A stretch of 13,513 nt of DNA from JBOFSR01 sp051651645. GTDB taxonomy: Bacteria; Spirochaetota; Spirochaetia; Treponematales; Treponemataceae. A program made the translations under genes and the position numbers. The notes under the pieces were generated by a model that was given only the letters and a program-made list of their open reading frames with translations, was not told the DNA's origin and did no database searches. This document shows positions 6,948 to 12,769 of this stretch, piece by piece. The DNA lies in assembly GCA_051651645.1 (NCBI GenBank), contig JBOFSR010000035.1, positions 1 through 13,513 on the forward strand. Reading direction: 5' to 3'. Numbering within the stretch: the first letter of the stretch is position 1; the number at the start of each line of letters is the position of its first letter.

Positions 6948-7435
6948 AAACAATAAATAAAGAAGACTTTTCTTTTGTTAAATATGCCAAAACAAGAGAC
7001 AGTTTAATCAACAATATAAATCTTTATAAAACTATAAAGTCTTATGAAGTTGCCGTTGTAAAGACTGTTAAAAAGTTTGTTCATAAAAACAAAATGCTAG
7101 ATGGAGTAAACCAGCAGTATCTTGCGGAGTTTCTTTATGACGAGCAAGAACGTTATCAAACCGCAATAAAAAAAGTTTTTGTTCTAAGAAACGAGTATGA
7201 AAAGCAGAAACAGATTGAAAATATTTATGCAGAACATTACAAAGAGGGGTTATTTTTTAATGTTGACATAAAAAACACTACGTCATTTTGGTGCTTTGAT
7301 TTATTGCTGAATAACATAGCTTTAGCCATCTTTATTAAAAATAATAATATTAGACTTCATACTAAAATCTTTGCTGTGAATCAAAGAAAGAAGCTATCAC
7401 TGATGAGCATAAATATGCCATACGTTTTAAGGTAA
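6944..7435 (+). CDS. Hypothetical phage protein (163 aa)
   Basis: I do not recognise this family. The product is basic and mostly alpha-helical in appearance up to about residue 110 (KTVKKFVHKNKMLDG, DEQERYQTAIKKVFVLRNEYEKQKQIENI). A more beta-like C-terminal part with aromatic residues follows (TSFWCFDLLLNNIALAIFIKNNNI). There is no signal peptide. ATG 6944 is chosen over an upstream in-frame TTG at 6932 because GGAGG (6934-6938) lies 5 nt before the ATG and would fall inside the longer version. The ATG overlaps the preceding stop (ATGA). It is followed by a tiny cysteine-rich gene and another unknown gene. Confidence 0.75.
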   Translation: MKTINKEDFSFVKYAKTRDSLINNINLYKTIKSYEVAVVKTVKKFVHKNKMLDGVNQQYLAEFLYDEQERYQTAIKKVFVLRNEYEKQKQIENIYAEHYKEGLFFNVDIKNTTSFWCFDLLLNNIALAIFIKNNNIRLHTKIFAVNQRKKLSLMSINMPYVLR

Positions 7436-7450
7436 TAGGGAGTAATTACA

Positions 7451-7621
7451 ATGAAAGAATCAAATAAAGATTTAAACAAAAAAAAGACAGTGCAAATTAG
7501 ATGTTCGACGCATTGCCCTACTTACAACAGGGATGATAAGGACTGCGAGATATACGGATATTGTCATCCATCCCCTAGAAATTGTGAATATTTCAAAGGA
7601 AACAAAAAGGAGAGAGTGTAA
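7451..7621 (+). CDS. 56-aa cysteine-rich small protein (probable zinc binder)
   Basis: This is a short gene that is easily overlooked. The ATG at 7451 is preceded by GGGAG (7438-7442) at an 8-nt spacing and the frame stays open to TAA at 7619-7621. The product has a lysine-rich N-terminus and five cysteines at 18, 22, 32, 38 and 45 plus H21 and H39, in the segment IRCSTHCPTY...KDCEIYGYCH...RNCEYF. This pattern suggests a small zinc-knuckle fold or a disulfide-rich peptide; cytoplasmic zinc binding is more likely since there is no signal peptide. The gene fills exactly the space between its neighbours. A longer reading of the next gene that starts at 7533 would overlap most of it, so that longer start is probably wrong. 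Confidence 0.72.
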   Translation: MKESNKDLNKKKTVQIRCSTHCPTYNRDDKDCEIYGYCHPSPRNCEYFKGNKKERV

Positions 7622-7625
7622 AGTT

Positions 7626-8237
7626 ATGATAAAATACGGAACTTTTAGGGGCTATTTTAAGATACCTTTTTTTAATATCGGTATTAAATTTGCAAAAATA
7701 CAATCGAATGATAGAAATAAATATTTTAATCCAATAAGCAATAAGCTTGCACCTTTTTTAAGTTCAATGGCTCAAAATGTTATTGAATACAAGAGATTTA
7801 AAGTTTACTCAAAAGAGGGAAATTTTTTCTTAAGTGCTACTTACTTCACGTGTGGGTTTTTTAATATTGTCCAACATGTTAAAACATTTGATTTTGACTG
7901 TAATGTGAAATTTATATATGAAAATATACTGTGTAAAGAAAATATTGCAAACATTATAAAAGAATTTCCGTCTATAAGCGAGCATGATGAAGAGGCATTG
8001 ATAAGATCGCCAAAGGAATATTGCGAAAACAAATCAAATGTGTGTGATCTTGAAAAAAACTTTACTCATACCATAGAGGAAATATCTGGTTATTTTAATT
8101 TAGGGATGGATGAAAAGCTTTCAAATTATGGGTATTTTGTTAAAGGAAAAGCCTTGATTCCATGCAGTCTTGATTATGGAATATATTGTTTGGATAGATA
8201 CAATGACTTAAACATAACAAATATTAAATATAATTAA
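7626..8237 (+). CDS. Hypothetical phage protein (203 aa)
   Basis: I do not recognise this protein. It looks like a mixed alpha/beta globular protein, with an N-terminal aromatic- and lysine-rich region (TFRGYFKIPFFNIGIKFAKI), a cysteine-containing middle, an acidic segment around residues 115-150 and a C-terminal NYGYFVKGKALIPCSLDYGIYCLD. It has no obvious nucleotide-binding motif or transmembrane segment. The ATG at 7626 lies 4 nt after the stop of the 56-aa gene. The nearest ribosome site (GGAGAGAG, 7609-7616) is slightly far, so initiation may depend on coupling. An in-frame upstream extension exists (to 7533) but would run through the preceding gene. Length and placement between the helicase loader and SSB suggest an early function; nothing more specific can be said. 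Confidence 0.72.
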   Translation: MIKYGTFRGYFKIPFFNIGIKFAKIQSNDRNKYFNPISNKLAPFLSSMAQNVIEYKRFKVYSKEGNFFLSATYFTCGFFNIVQHVKTFDFDCNVKFIYENILCKENIANIIKEFPSISEHDEEALIRSPKEYCENKSNVCDLEKNFTHTIEEISGYFNLGMDEKLSNYGYFVKGKALIPCSLDYGIYCLDRYNDLNITNIKYN

Positions 8238-8265
8238 AAAAAACAATTAATAAGCAGGAGGAAAA

Positions 8266-8493
8266 GTGAAAAAAATAATTAAATGCAGGGCTTTTCATTG
8301 CGAAAGACCTATTATGAACGAAGAAAAAAGACCTATTTTTGTTGTTGTAGAGGGAGCAAAAAAAGCTATGTATAAACAAGGTAAAGAAAAAGAAGTTTAT
8401 TTTTGTAGCGACAAGTGCAGAAATGGTTATCTTTTTGGAAAATACGGTTTTGACCTTTATGAATTTCAACATGACGGAAACGAAAAACAATAA
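8266..8493 (+). CDS. Small MYM/TRASH-like zinc-finger protein (75 aa)
   Basis: The 75-residue protein has C7 and C12 near the N-terminus and a YFCSDKCRNGYLFGKYGFDLY segment (C47, C51). The FCSxxC-x-x-x-Y layout is typical of MYM/TRASH-type treble-clef zinc fingers, so a four-cysteine zinc site is likely. Such small proteins usually mediate protein or nucleic-acid contacts; the partner is unknown. GTG at 8266 is the start, with a perfect AGGAGG (8256-8261) 4 nt upstream. The next in-frame ATG (8314) would remove the first cysteine pair. The gene follows a 28-nt AT-rich gap and is followed by another two-CxxC protein. Confidence 0.75.
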   Translation: MKKIIKCRAFHCERPIMNEEKRPIFVVVEGAKKAMYKQGKEKEVYFCSDKCRNGYLFGKYGFDLYEFQHDGNEKQ

Positions 8494-8509
8494 TTTTAAG
8501 GAGTTTAAA

Positions 8510-8683
8510 ATGGGTGTTATTCTTGCTGAAAGATGTAAGACGTGCAAAAACGATTATCTTAGCGAAAAAAAGCTAACGATTGAGCAGTTAAGAGTTGGTC
8601 TAAAAGTTTGCGATGTGTGCAAAATGAAAGGCTATGCTCTTTATGAAAAAAAAGAGGAGATTGAGAATGAAAGACATCAATAG
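8510..8683 (+). CDS. 57-aa zinc-ribbon protein
   Basis: The product has two CxxC knuckles, C9/C12 (RCKTCK) and C34/C37 (VCDVCK), separated by 21 residues, which is the spacing of a zinc ribbon or rubredoxin-like knuckle pair. A charged tail (YEKKEEIENERHQ) follows. ATG 8510 is chosen because AAGGAG (8498-8503) sits 6 nt upstream. Longer in-frame versions starting at 8423 or 8471 would overlap the preceding gene and have no ribosome site. The 3' end overlaps the start of the SSB gene by 17 nt, so SSB translation may be coupled to it. Function unknown beyond likely zinc binding. Confidence 0.75.
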   Translation: MGVILAERCKTCKNDYLSEKKLTIEQLRVGLKVCDVCKMKGYALYEKKEEIENERHQ

Positions 8684-9089
8684 AGTTATTTTAGCAGGGC
8701 GTTTGACGAGGGACGCAGAAGTAAGGTATACAGCAGGAGGGACGGCAACTTGCGGATTTTCTATTGCAGTCAATCGACGAAAAAAAAGCGGTGAACAATG
8801 GATTGATGAGGCAAGTTTTTTTGACTGTCAAATACTTGGCAGGCTTGTAGAAAGTATTGGCAAATACATGATTAAAGGCAAGCAGGTGTTTGTTGACGGA
8901 AATCTTGTTCAGCAACGATGGCAATCGAAAGATGGAGACAACAAAAGCCGTGTAGTAATTCAAGTTGATGAAATTCAGCTTGTGAACGACGGAAAGAAAG
9001 ATCCATCAAAACAAGAAACAGGACAAGAAACAGGTCAACATGAAAGCAGTCAACAATGTGATGAGTTTCCTGAGGACATTCCATTTTAA
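8667..9089 (+). CDS. ssb: Single-stranded DNA-binding protein
   Basis: This is a bacterial-type SSB of 140 residues. The OB-fold spans about residues 3-107, with the family landmarks INRVILAGRLTRDAEVRYT, FSIAVNRR, FFDCQILGRLVESIGKYMIKG and VFVDGNLVQQRW. A short Q/E/G-rich linker follows and the acidic tip ends in EDIPF, the tail that recruits replication and recombination partners. It would coat ssDNA made by the exonuclease and at the replication fork. ATG 8667 lies 7 nt after GGAG (8656-8659); an upstream in-frame ATG at 8634 would add 11 basic residues absent from the family. The linker contains a perfect 12-nt tandem duplication. Confidence 0.95.
   Translation: MKDINRVILAGRLTRDAEVRYTAGGTATCGFSIAVNRRKKSGEQWIDEASFFDCQILGRLVESIGKYMIKGKQVFVDGNLVQQRWQSKDGDNKSRVVIQVDEIQLVNDGKKDPSKQETGQETGQHESSQQCDEFPEDIPF
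9011..9034 (+). repeat. 12-nt tandem duplication in the SSB linker
   Basis: ACAAGAAACAGG occurs twice in direct succession (9011-9022 and 9023-9034), encoding QETGQETG in the flexible linker between the OB-fold and the acidic tip. It is in frame and probably neutral. Confidence 0.8.
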
Positions 9090-9136
9090 ATAAAATGATT
9101 GATGTATATTAAGCAATACAAAAAAAGGAGTAAAAT

Positions 9137-9535
9137 ATGGGTGTCGATTATAAAGCAGAAAGTCTTTACGGAATTTTGCTGAGTGAAAAAGATTTTACTG
9201 ATGATGTAAACAAAGAGTTTAAGCATTTGTTTGAAAGCTTATACGATGAATGGAAGTCTTTAAATGACGACGATGACGATTTAAACGTTTATGCACAAGA
9301 AAAGTGCGATGAAATCGCAAACCATCTAGGTCTTGACTGCATTGTTTTTGGCGATCATTTTAATGATGATACATCTGAGCTTGGATGGGTTATTGGTGTT
9401 AAGTTTGCTGGTTTATCAATTGATGAATTTGCAAAAACATTGACTGAACACAAAAAACATCTTGAGCATATTGAGTATCTTGAGAAGATTTTTAACAAAA
9501 AGGCTTTGTTTAACGTAAAATTAAATATTTTATAG
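9137..9535 (+). CDS. Acidic hypothetical protein (132 aa, no arginine)
   Basis: I do not recognise this family. The 132-residue product contains 29 Asp/Glu against 14 Lys and no Arg (net charge about -15), including a run of five Asp (residues 44-48). It appears to start with a helical part (residues 5-60), followed by a beta-like core (CIVFGDHFNDDTSELGWVIGVKF, about 68-90) and a C-terminal helix (93-125). ATG 9137 follows AAAGGAG at a 6-nt spacing after a 47-nt gap. The charge profile would fit a nucleic-acid mimic or inhibitor of a host DNA-binding protein, but this is speculation. It sits between SSB and a MazG-like gene. Confidence 0.75.
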   Translation: MGVDYKAESLYGILLSEKDFTDDVNKEFKHLFESLYDEWKSLNDDDDDLNVYAQEKCDEIANHLGLDCIVFGDHFNDDTSELGWVIGVKFAGLSIDEFAKTLTEHKKHLEHIEYLEKIFNKKALFNVKLNIL

Positions 9536-9554
9536 TATTAAAAGGGTGTAGAAA

Positions 9555-9860
9555 ATGATAGACTTAAATGAGAAATCGAAAGAGTGTTTAGCAATAGCAC
9601 GAGCAAGAGGACTTAGAAGTTATAACGAAGTTAAACATCTTGCTAGCGAGGTTGTTGAGTTGCAAGAGGCTATTTCTTTTTGGCAAAAATCAACAGAAGA
9701 CAAATACTATACAGGGTTAGAAGAGTGCAAAAAAAACATAAGCATGGAGCTTGCCGATGTTATTATTTGTGCTATGTCAATTGCTGAAAGAAAGTTTATT
9801 AACATTGAAAAGGCAATTTTAGAAAAAATCGAAATAAACAGGAGTAGAATAAAAAAATAA
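9555..9860 (+). CDS. MazG-like nucleotide pyrophosphohydrolase
   Basis: The 101-residue, all-helical protein resembles the single-domain MazG-like family that hydrolyses nucleoside triphosphates to monophosphates plus pyrophosphate. The metal-binding signature is visible: SEVVELQEA (E32 and E35 as ExxE) and ELADVIICAM (E65 and D68 as ExxD), with a following helix ending KIEINRSR. In phages such enzymes may clean the nucleotide pool, or lower alarmone or noncanonical NTP levels; the substrate here is unknown. Its ATG lies 19 nt after the previous stop with an AAAGGG-type ribosome site (9540-9545). It is the last gene before the largest non-coding gap, so it probably closes the early operon. 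Confidence 0.85.
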   Translation: MIDLNEKSKECLAIARARGLRSYNEVKHLASEVVELQEAISFWQKSTEDKYYTGLEECKKNISMELADVIICAMSIAERKFINIEKAILEKIEINRSRIKK

Positions 9861-9867
9861 ATCATAA

Positions 9868-9905
9868 ATAGTATAAGTGTATTGATTTATATAGACTTAT
9901 ACTAT
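9868..9905 (+). repeat. 11-bp perfect inverted repeat in the early/late gap
   Basis: ATAGTATAAGT (9868-9878) is perfectly mirrored by ACTTATACTAT (9895-9905) across a 16-nt spacer. It begins 8 nt after the MazG-like gene. It could be an operator or a weak terminator stem; the stem is AT-rich and has no T-run after it, so an operator is the better guess. It overlaps the candidate promoter listed below. Confidence 0.6.
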
Positions 9906-9910
9906 ATTAT
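9882..9910 (+). promoter_or_regulatory. Candidate sigma70-type promoter for the packaging genes
   Basis: TTGATT (9882-9887, 4/6 match to the -35 consensus) and TATTAT (9905-9910, 5/6 to the -10 consensus) are separated by 17 nt. Transcription would start near 9917, giving an untranslated leader of about 60 nt before the ATG at 9979. Both boxes lie in or beside inverted repeats that could bind a regulator. AT-rich DNA gives frequent chance matches, so this is tentative. Confidence 0.4.
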
Positions 9911-9922
9911 TTATATAAATAA
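9907..9922 (+). repeat. 16-bp perfect palindrome
   Basis: TTATTTATATAAATAA is its own reverse complement. It begins inside the candidate -10 box and spans the expected transcription start. It is all A/T, so chance is not excluded, but its position next to the 11-bp inverted repeat makes a regulator site plausible. Confidence 0.5.
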
Positions 9923-9978
9923 ACTTCTGAAATTTACATACATCACCCTGACCGATGGTGTAGCAAAGAGTAGATTAA

Positions 9979-10278
9979 ATGAAAGATTGCTCAAGTTATA
10001 TAATTGGTTGTCTAAAAGAAAAAGAAAAAGAAAAATTCTGTGGAAGCCTCAAGTTTTGTTTTGAAAAAGGAAAATTAACACAATTTTCAGTATCAAACAG
10101 GTTTGATGTTTTAAGCACAAAAACCAATAATAAATTTGATGAAAATGAATACATAAAGAGGGCTTCTAAATATAATTTTAATGGATGTATTATTTTTATA
10201 ATTGAAGACGGTTTAATATCTGAATATGCATACAGTCAAACATTTAAAGGCGAAGATTTAAAAATCTTATTAAAATAA
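9979..10278 (+). CDS. Hypothetical protein (99 aa)
   Basis: This is the first gene after the largest gap. The 99-residue product has a lysine/glutamate-rich start, a beta-hairpin-like segment (FCGSLKFCFEKGKLTQFSV) reminiscent of small phage proteins with an 'L-x-F-x-x-x-x-G-K-L' strand-turn-strand, and a hydrophobic strand (GCIIFIIEDG). I cannot assign a family. ATG 9979 has only a weak AAAGAG ribosome site (9965-9970) at 8-nt spacing. A different reading frame over the same area (from 9882) is low-complexity and overlaps the candidate promoter, so I prefer this one. The next small gene begins 1 nt after its stop. Confidence 0.65.
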   Translation: MKDCSSYIIGCLKEKEKEKFCGSLKFCFEKGKLTQFSVSNRFDVLSTKTNNKFDENEYIKRASKYNFNGCIIFIIEDGLISEYAYSQTFKGEDLKILLK

Positions 10279-10279
10279 T

Positions 10280-10456
10280 ATGCAGATGTGTAATACTTGT
10301 GGAATGGAAATTAAATATATTGCAACGCATAGAGAAGGTTTTGTTATTTGCGATATAGATAAAATTAAAATCGTAAGTGAAAATGGTCATGTTTTTAATG
10401 GGTATAAACCGCATATATGCACAGGGATAAAAAATGAAAAAGACGAAAAAATCTGA
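10280..10456 (+). CDS. 58-aa zinc-ribbon-like protein overlapping the small terminase gene
   Basis: This short gene is easily missed. It begins 1 nt after the previous stop (ATG 10280, or ATG 10286) and runs to TGA at 10454-10456, overlapping the start of the small terminase gene by 23 nt. The product has C4xxC7-G at the N-terminus, then IKYIATHREG, a short CDID segment (C24), ENGHVFNGYKPHIC and C47. It follows the layout of a phage zinc-ribbon family with CxxCG, an 'I-x-F/Y-I-x-T' strand, a PxD-like turn and a final 'GYxxHxxC'. It lacks a good ribosome site, so translation is probably coupled to the upstream gene. The family resemblance is from memory of phage proteins. Confidence 0.68.
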   Translation: MQMCNTCGMEIKYIATHREGFVICDIDKIKIVSENGHVFNGYKPHICTGIKNEKDEKI

Positions 10457-11150
10457 ATCATCTGTTATTCTTGATGATAAAAGTGTTATCGATCTTGAAT
10501 CGTATGATTGGGGTAAAGAAAAATTAAATAATATGCAAAAGCTGTTTATATTTTGGTATACATATCCAGGAGGAGATTGTTATCATAAATTAGCAAGAGC
10601 AGCGCGGAAAGCAGGATATTCCGATAAAACTGCAAGTCAAAAAAGCTATGATTTTTTGAAAAACGAAGCGATATCAAAAAAAATAAAAGAGTTCGATGAT
10701 TCATATGTTAAAACTGGTATATCAGATGCTTACCATAGAATAATTAAACGTAAAATTGCTCGTGTTGATTTTAATACAACAGATTTTTATAATTTTAATG
10801 AATTTATTGATGATAACGGAAATAAAAAAGTATTTGTTTCTATAAAAAAGCCTGATGAATTAGAAGAATATCAAAAGATATGTATTGATGCAATAGATTT
10901 TCAAGGTCAAAATTCAATACCTAACTATAAACTTCCAAATAGAAAGCAAGAAGAGGATACCATTATAGATCTGTATGATAAAATTAATGGTATTAAAAAT
11001 TCTGATGATTATGATGTTGAATCGACTGCTGAAATAATTAAAGGAAAATTGTCGTTGACAACAAAAATAATAAAGAAAAATGAAAAGATAGCACAAAAAG
11101 CATCGCAAAAATATAAAAAAGAATGCGACAGCAGCCACGAGGAGGACTAA
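10434..11150 (+). CDS. terS: Terminase small subunit
   Basis: This is the DNA-recognition subunit of the packaging motor. The 238 residues contain, at about 34-90, the typical Terminase_2 helix-turn-helix region: MQKLFIFWYTYPGGDCYHKLARAARKAGYSDKTASQKSYDFLKN, where 'AxxxAGYSxxTA' is the hallmark. An extended middle domain (ARVDFNTTDFYNFNEFIDDNGNKKVFVSI) is seen in oligomerising small terminases. A long lysine-rich C-terminal helix (about 195-235) follows, likely for contact with the large subunit. ATG 10434 has a weak upstream CAGGGA. It overlaps the previous small gene, and its TAA overlaps the ATG of the large subunit gene (TAATG), coupling their translation. Order and motif make the call secure. 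Confidence 0.85.
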   Translation: MKKTKKSESSVILDDKSVIDLESYDWGKEKLNNMQKLFIFWYTYPGGDCYHKLARAARKAGYSDKTASQKSYDFLKNEAISKKIKEFDDSYVKTGISDAYHRIIKRKIARVDFNTTDFYNFNEFIDDNGNKKVFVSIKKPDELEEYQKICIDAIDFQGQNSIPNYKLPNRKQEEDTIIDLYDKINGIKNSDDYDVESTAEIIKGKLSLTTKIIKKNEKIAQKASQKYKKECDSSHEED

Positions 11151-12769
11151 TGGCTTTATGGTCTCCTGATGAAAAGCTGAATTATATTTATGCGTTTATG
11201 CAATATAACAATAGCCCACTTCATCTTGATTTTTGGCAAGATGATTTTATAAAAAGCAAAAAAAAATATATATGTATCTTGAAAAGCAGAAGAACAGGAT
11301 ATTCGTTTGCAACCGCCTTAAAAGGTCTTGTAAAGGCAATGGACGGAGAAAGAACAAACTATGTAAAACAGTTTGTTTCCTACAATGAAGCAGATGCATT
11401 GGAAAAAATAAGATATGCAGCAGCTTTTTATAATTCAATACCTAAAAAATACAGAAAAAAAATAGTAACTGAAAATAAATCATCATTAGAATTTCTTGAC
11501 AAAAACGGAAAGACAACAAGCAGGTTGATATCTCTACCTTGTAGACCACCGCGCGGAAAAGGTGGGGATATTGCACTTGATGAGCAAGCTATTTACCACC
11601 CCAAACTGTCGAAAACAATTTATCAAGCTGCTTTGTTTTGCATCGCTCGTGGTGGGTGTATTGAAGTTGGATCAACGCCTCTTGGTACTGTTGGGATGTT
11701 TTATGATATTTGTAGCGACGAATTTAAATTTCCTGATTATGAAAGATATAATATAGCGTGGTGGTATTCTCAAGCTCTTTGCAATAACGTAGAAAAGGCT
11801 ATTGATTTAGCAGATATGATGACAACAGAGGAGCGTGTATATAGTTTTGGTACAGATACATTAAAATCTATTTTTCAAAACGCAACACTTGATGATTTTC
11901 AGCAAGAATGTGAATGCACTTTTATTGATTCAGCAAGTAGCTATATATCATTGGACTTGATATATAAAAATACACCAGGAAAAAGAGAATGCGATATACC
12001 ATCGTCAACAATAAGCGACGAAGAGTATTTTAATCTTTCTTTGGATGTTGATATAAATCATTATACTGAAGCTGATGATCTTATTGCAAATTATAATCCT
12101 CAAAAACATGGATCTCCTTTATTTCTTGGATACGACGTTGCAAGAACAAGAGACGCAATAGCATTTTATATAATTGGCAATTTTAACGGAAAAAAAAAGT
12201 CGGTTTTAAAAATAGAAAAAAGAGATAAGTCGTTTGAATGGCAAAAAGATATTTTTAGAAAGCTTATGAGAGGACTTCCTATTTATAGGTCTTGCATGGA
12301 TTGCACTGGAATGGGATTGCCTTTATTTGAGGAATTACACAAGGAATTTGGAGAAAGGATAGAAGGGGTTAATTTCAACATGCAATCAAAAGAAATGCTT
12401 GCAATGAATGTAAAATTTTCTCTTGAAAGAAATGATTTTTTGCTTGCTAATGATAGAGATTTTCATTCACAAATACACTCAATAAAAAGAGTTGCTACAA
12501 GCGGTGGAAGTTTTAGATATGATGCAGACAGAAACGAAAAGGGACATGCTGATAGTTTTTGGGCTTGGGCGTTGGCAAATCATGCAGCAACAGAAAAAAA
12601 ACAAAAAACAGAAGATTTTTATCATCAATACGCTAGAAAAAAGAATAAAGATGTGGTACAATCTACTATTGTAGAAGAAAAAAAAACCTCCGTATCCCTT
12701 GAAAAGCTGACCACTAAGAAAAAGGGAAAGTCATTGTCATCTGTATTACGGAGGATGCCTAATGTTTAG
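11150..12769 (+). CDS. terL: Terminase large subunit (packaging ATPase-nuclease)
   Basis: This is the motor ATPase and headful/cos nuclease that pumps DNA into the prohead. The 539 residues carry a variant Walker A KSRRTGYS (45-52), Walker B IALDEQ (D144, E145) and coupling motif GSTP (174-177). The C-terminal RNase H-fold nuclease has its acidic residues at D329 (FLGYDVAR), D384 (CMDCTGMG) and D468 (HADSFWAW). A lysine-rich tail (483-530) may contact the portal. ATG 11150 lies 4 nt after GGAGG (11141-11145) and overlaps the previous stop as TAATG; an in-frame ATG at 11123 would put that site inside the gene. The Walker A lacks the usual GKS/T lysine and instead resembles the lambda gpA form with lysine at its first position. 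Confidence 0.95.
   Translation: MALWSPDEKLNYIYAFMQYNNSPLHLDFWQDDFIKSKKKYICILKSRRTGYSFATALKGLVKAMDGERTNYVKQFVSYNEADALEKIRYAAAFYNSIPKKYRKKIVTENKSSLEFLDKNGKTTSRLISLPCRPPRGKGGDIALDEQAIYHPKLSKTIYQAALFCIARGGCIEVGSTPLGTVGMFYDICSDEFKFPDYERYNIAWWYSQALCNNVEKAIDLADMMTTEERVYSFGTDTLKSIFQNATLDDFQQECECTFIDSASSYISLDLIYKNTPGKRECDIPSSTISDEEYFNLSLDVDINHYTEADDLIANYNPQKHGSPLFLGYDVARTRDAIAFYIIGNFNGKKKSVLKIEKRDKSFEWQKDIFRKLMRGLPIYRSCMDCTGMGLPLFEELHKEFGERIEGVNFNMQSKEMLAMNVKFSLERNDFLLANDRDFHSQIHSIKRVATSGGSFRYDADRNEKGHADSFWAWALANHAATEKKQKTEDFYHQYARKKNKDVVQSTIVEEKKTSVSLEKLTTKKKGKSLSSVLRRMPNV
12687..12754 (+). promoter_or_regulatory. Anti-Shine-Dalgarno element pairing with the portal ribosome site
   Basis: CCTCCGTA (12687-12694) inside terL is perfectly complementary to TACGGAGG (12747-12754), which includes the ribosome binding site of the portal gene, with a 52-nt loop. 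In this AT-rich DNA a G+C-rich 8-mer complement so close is unlikely by chance. It could hide the portal ribosome site until ribosomes translating the end of terL open the stem. The pairing is seen; the regulatory role is inferred. Confidence 0.5.

Noticed and set aside
7533..7625. N-terminal extension of the 203-aa protein
   Set aside because: It would overlap the well-supported 56-aa cysteine-rich gene and has no ribosome site at 7533.
8423..8509. N-terminal extension of the 57-aa zinc-ribbon protein
   Set aside because: It lies inside the previous gene, while AAGGAG sits at ideal distance from ATG 8510.
9868..9922. Rho-independent terminator after the MazG-like gene
   Set aside because: The stem is AT-rich with a 16-nt loop and no T-run follows; an operator or chance palindrome is more likely.
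9882..10064. Open frame of 60 codons starting in the non-coding gap
   Set aside because: Low-complexity I/Y/L/K composition, no ribosome site, overlaps the better 99-aa frame and the candidate promoter.
11123..11149. Nine-residue extension of the large terminase
   Set aside because: The strong GGAGG at 11141-11145 would be inside the gene, and TAATG coupling supports ATG 11150.
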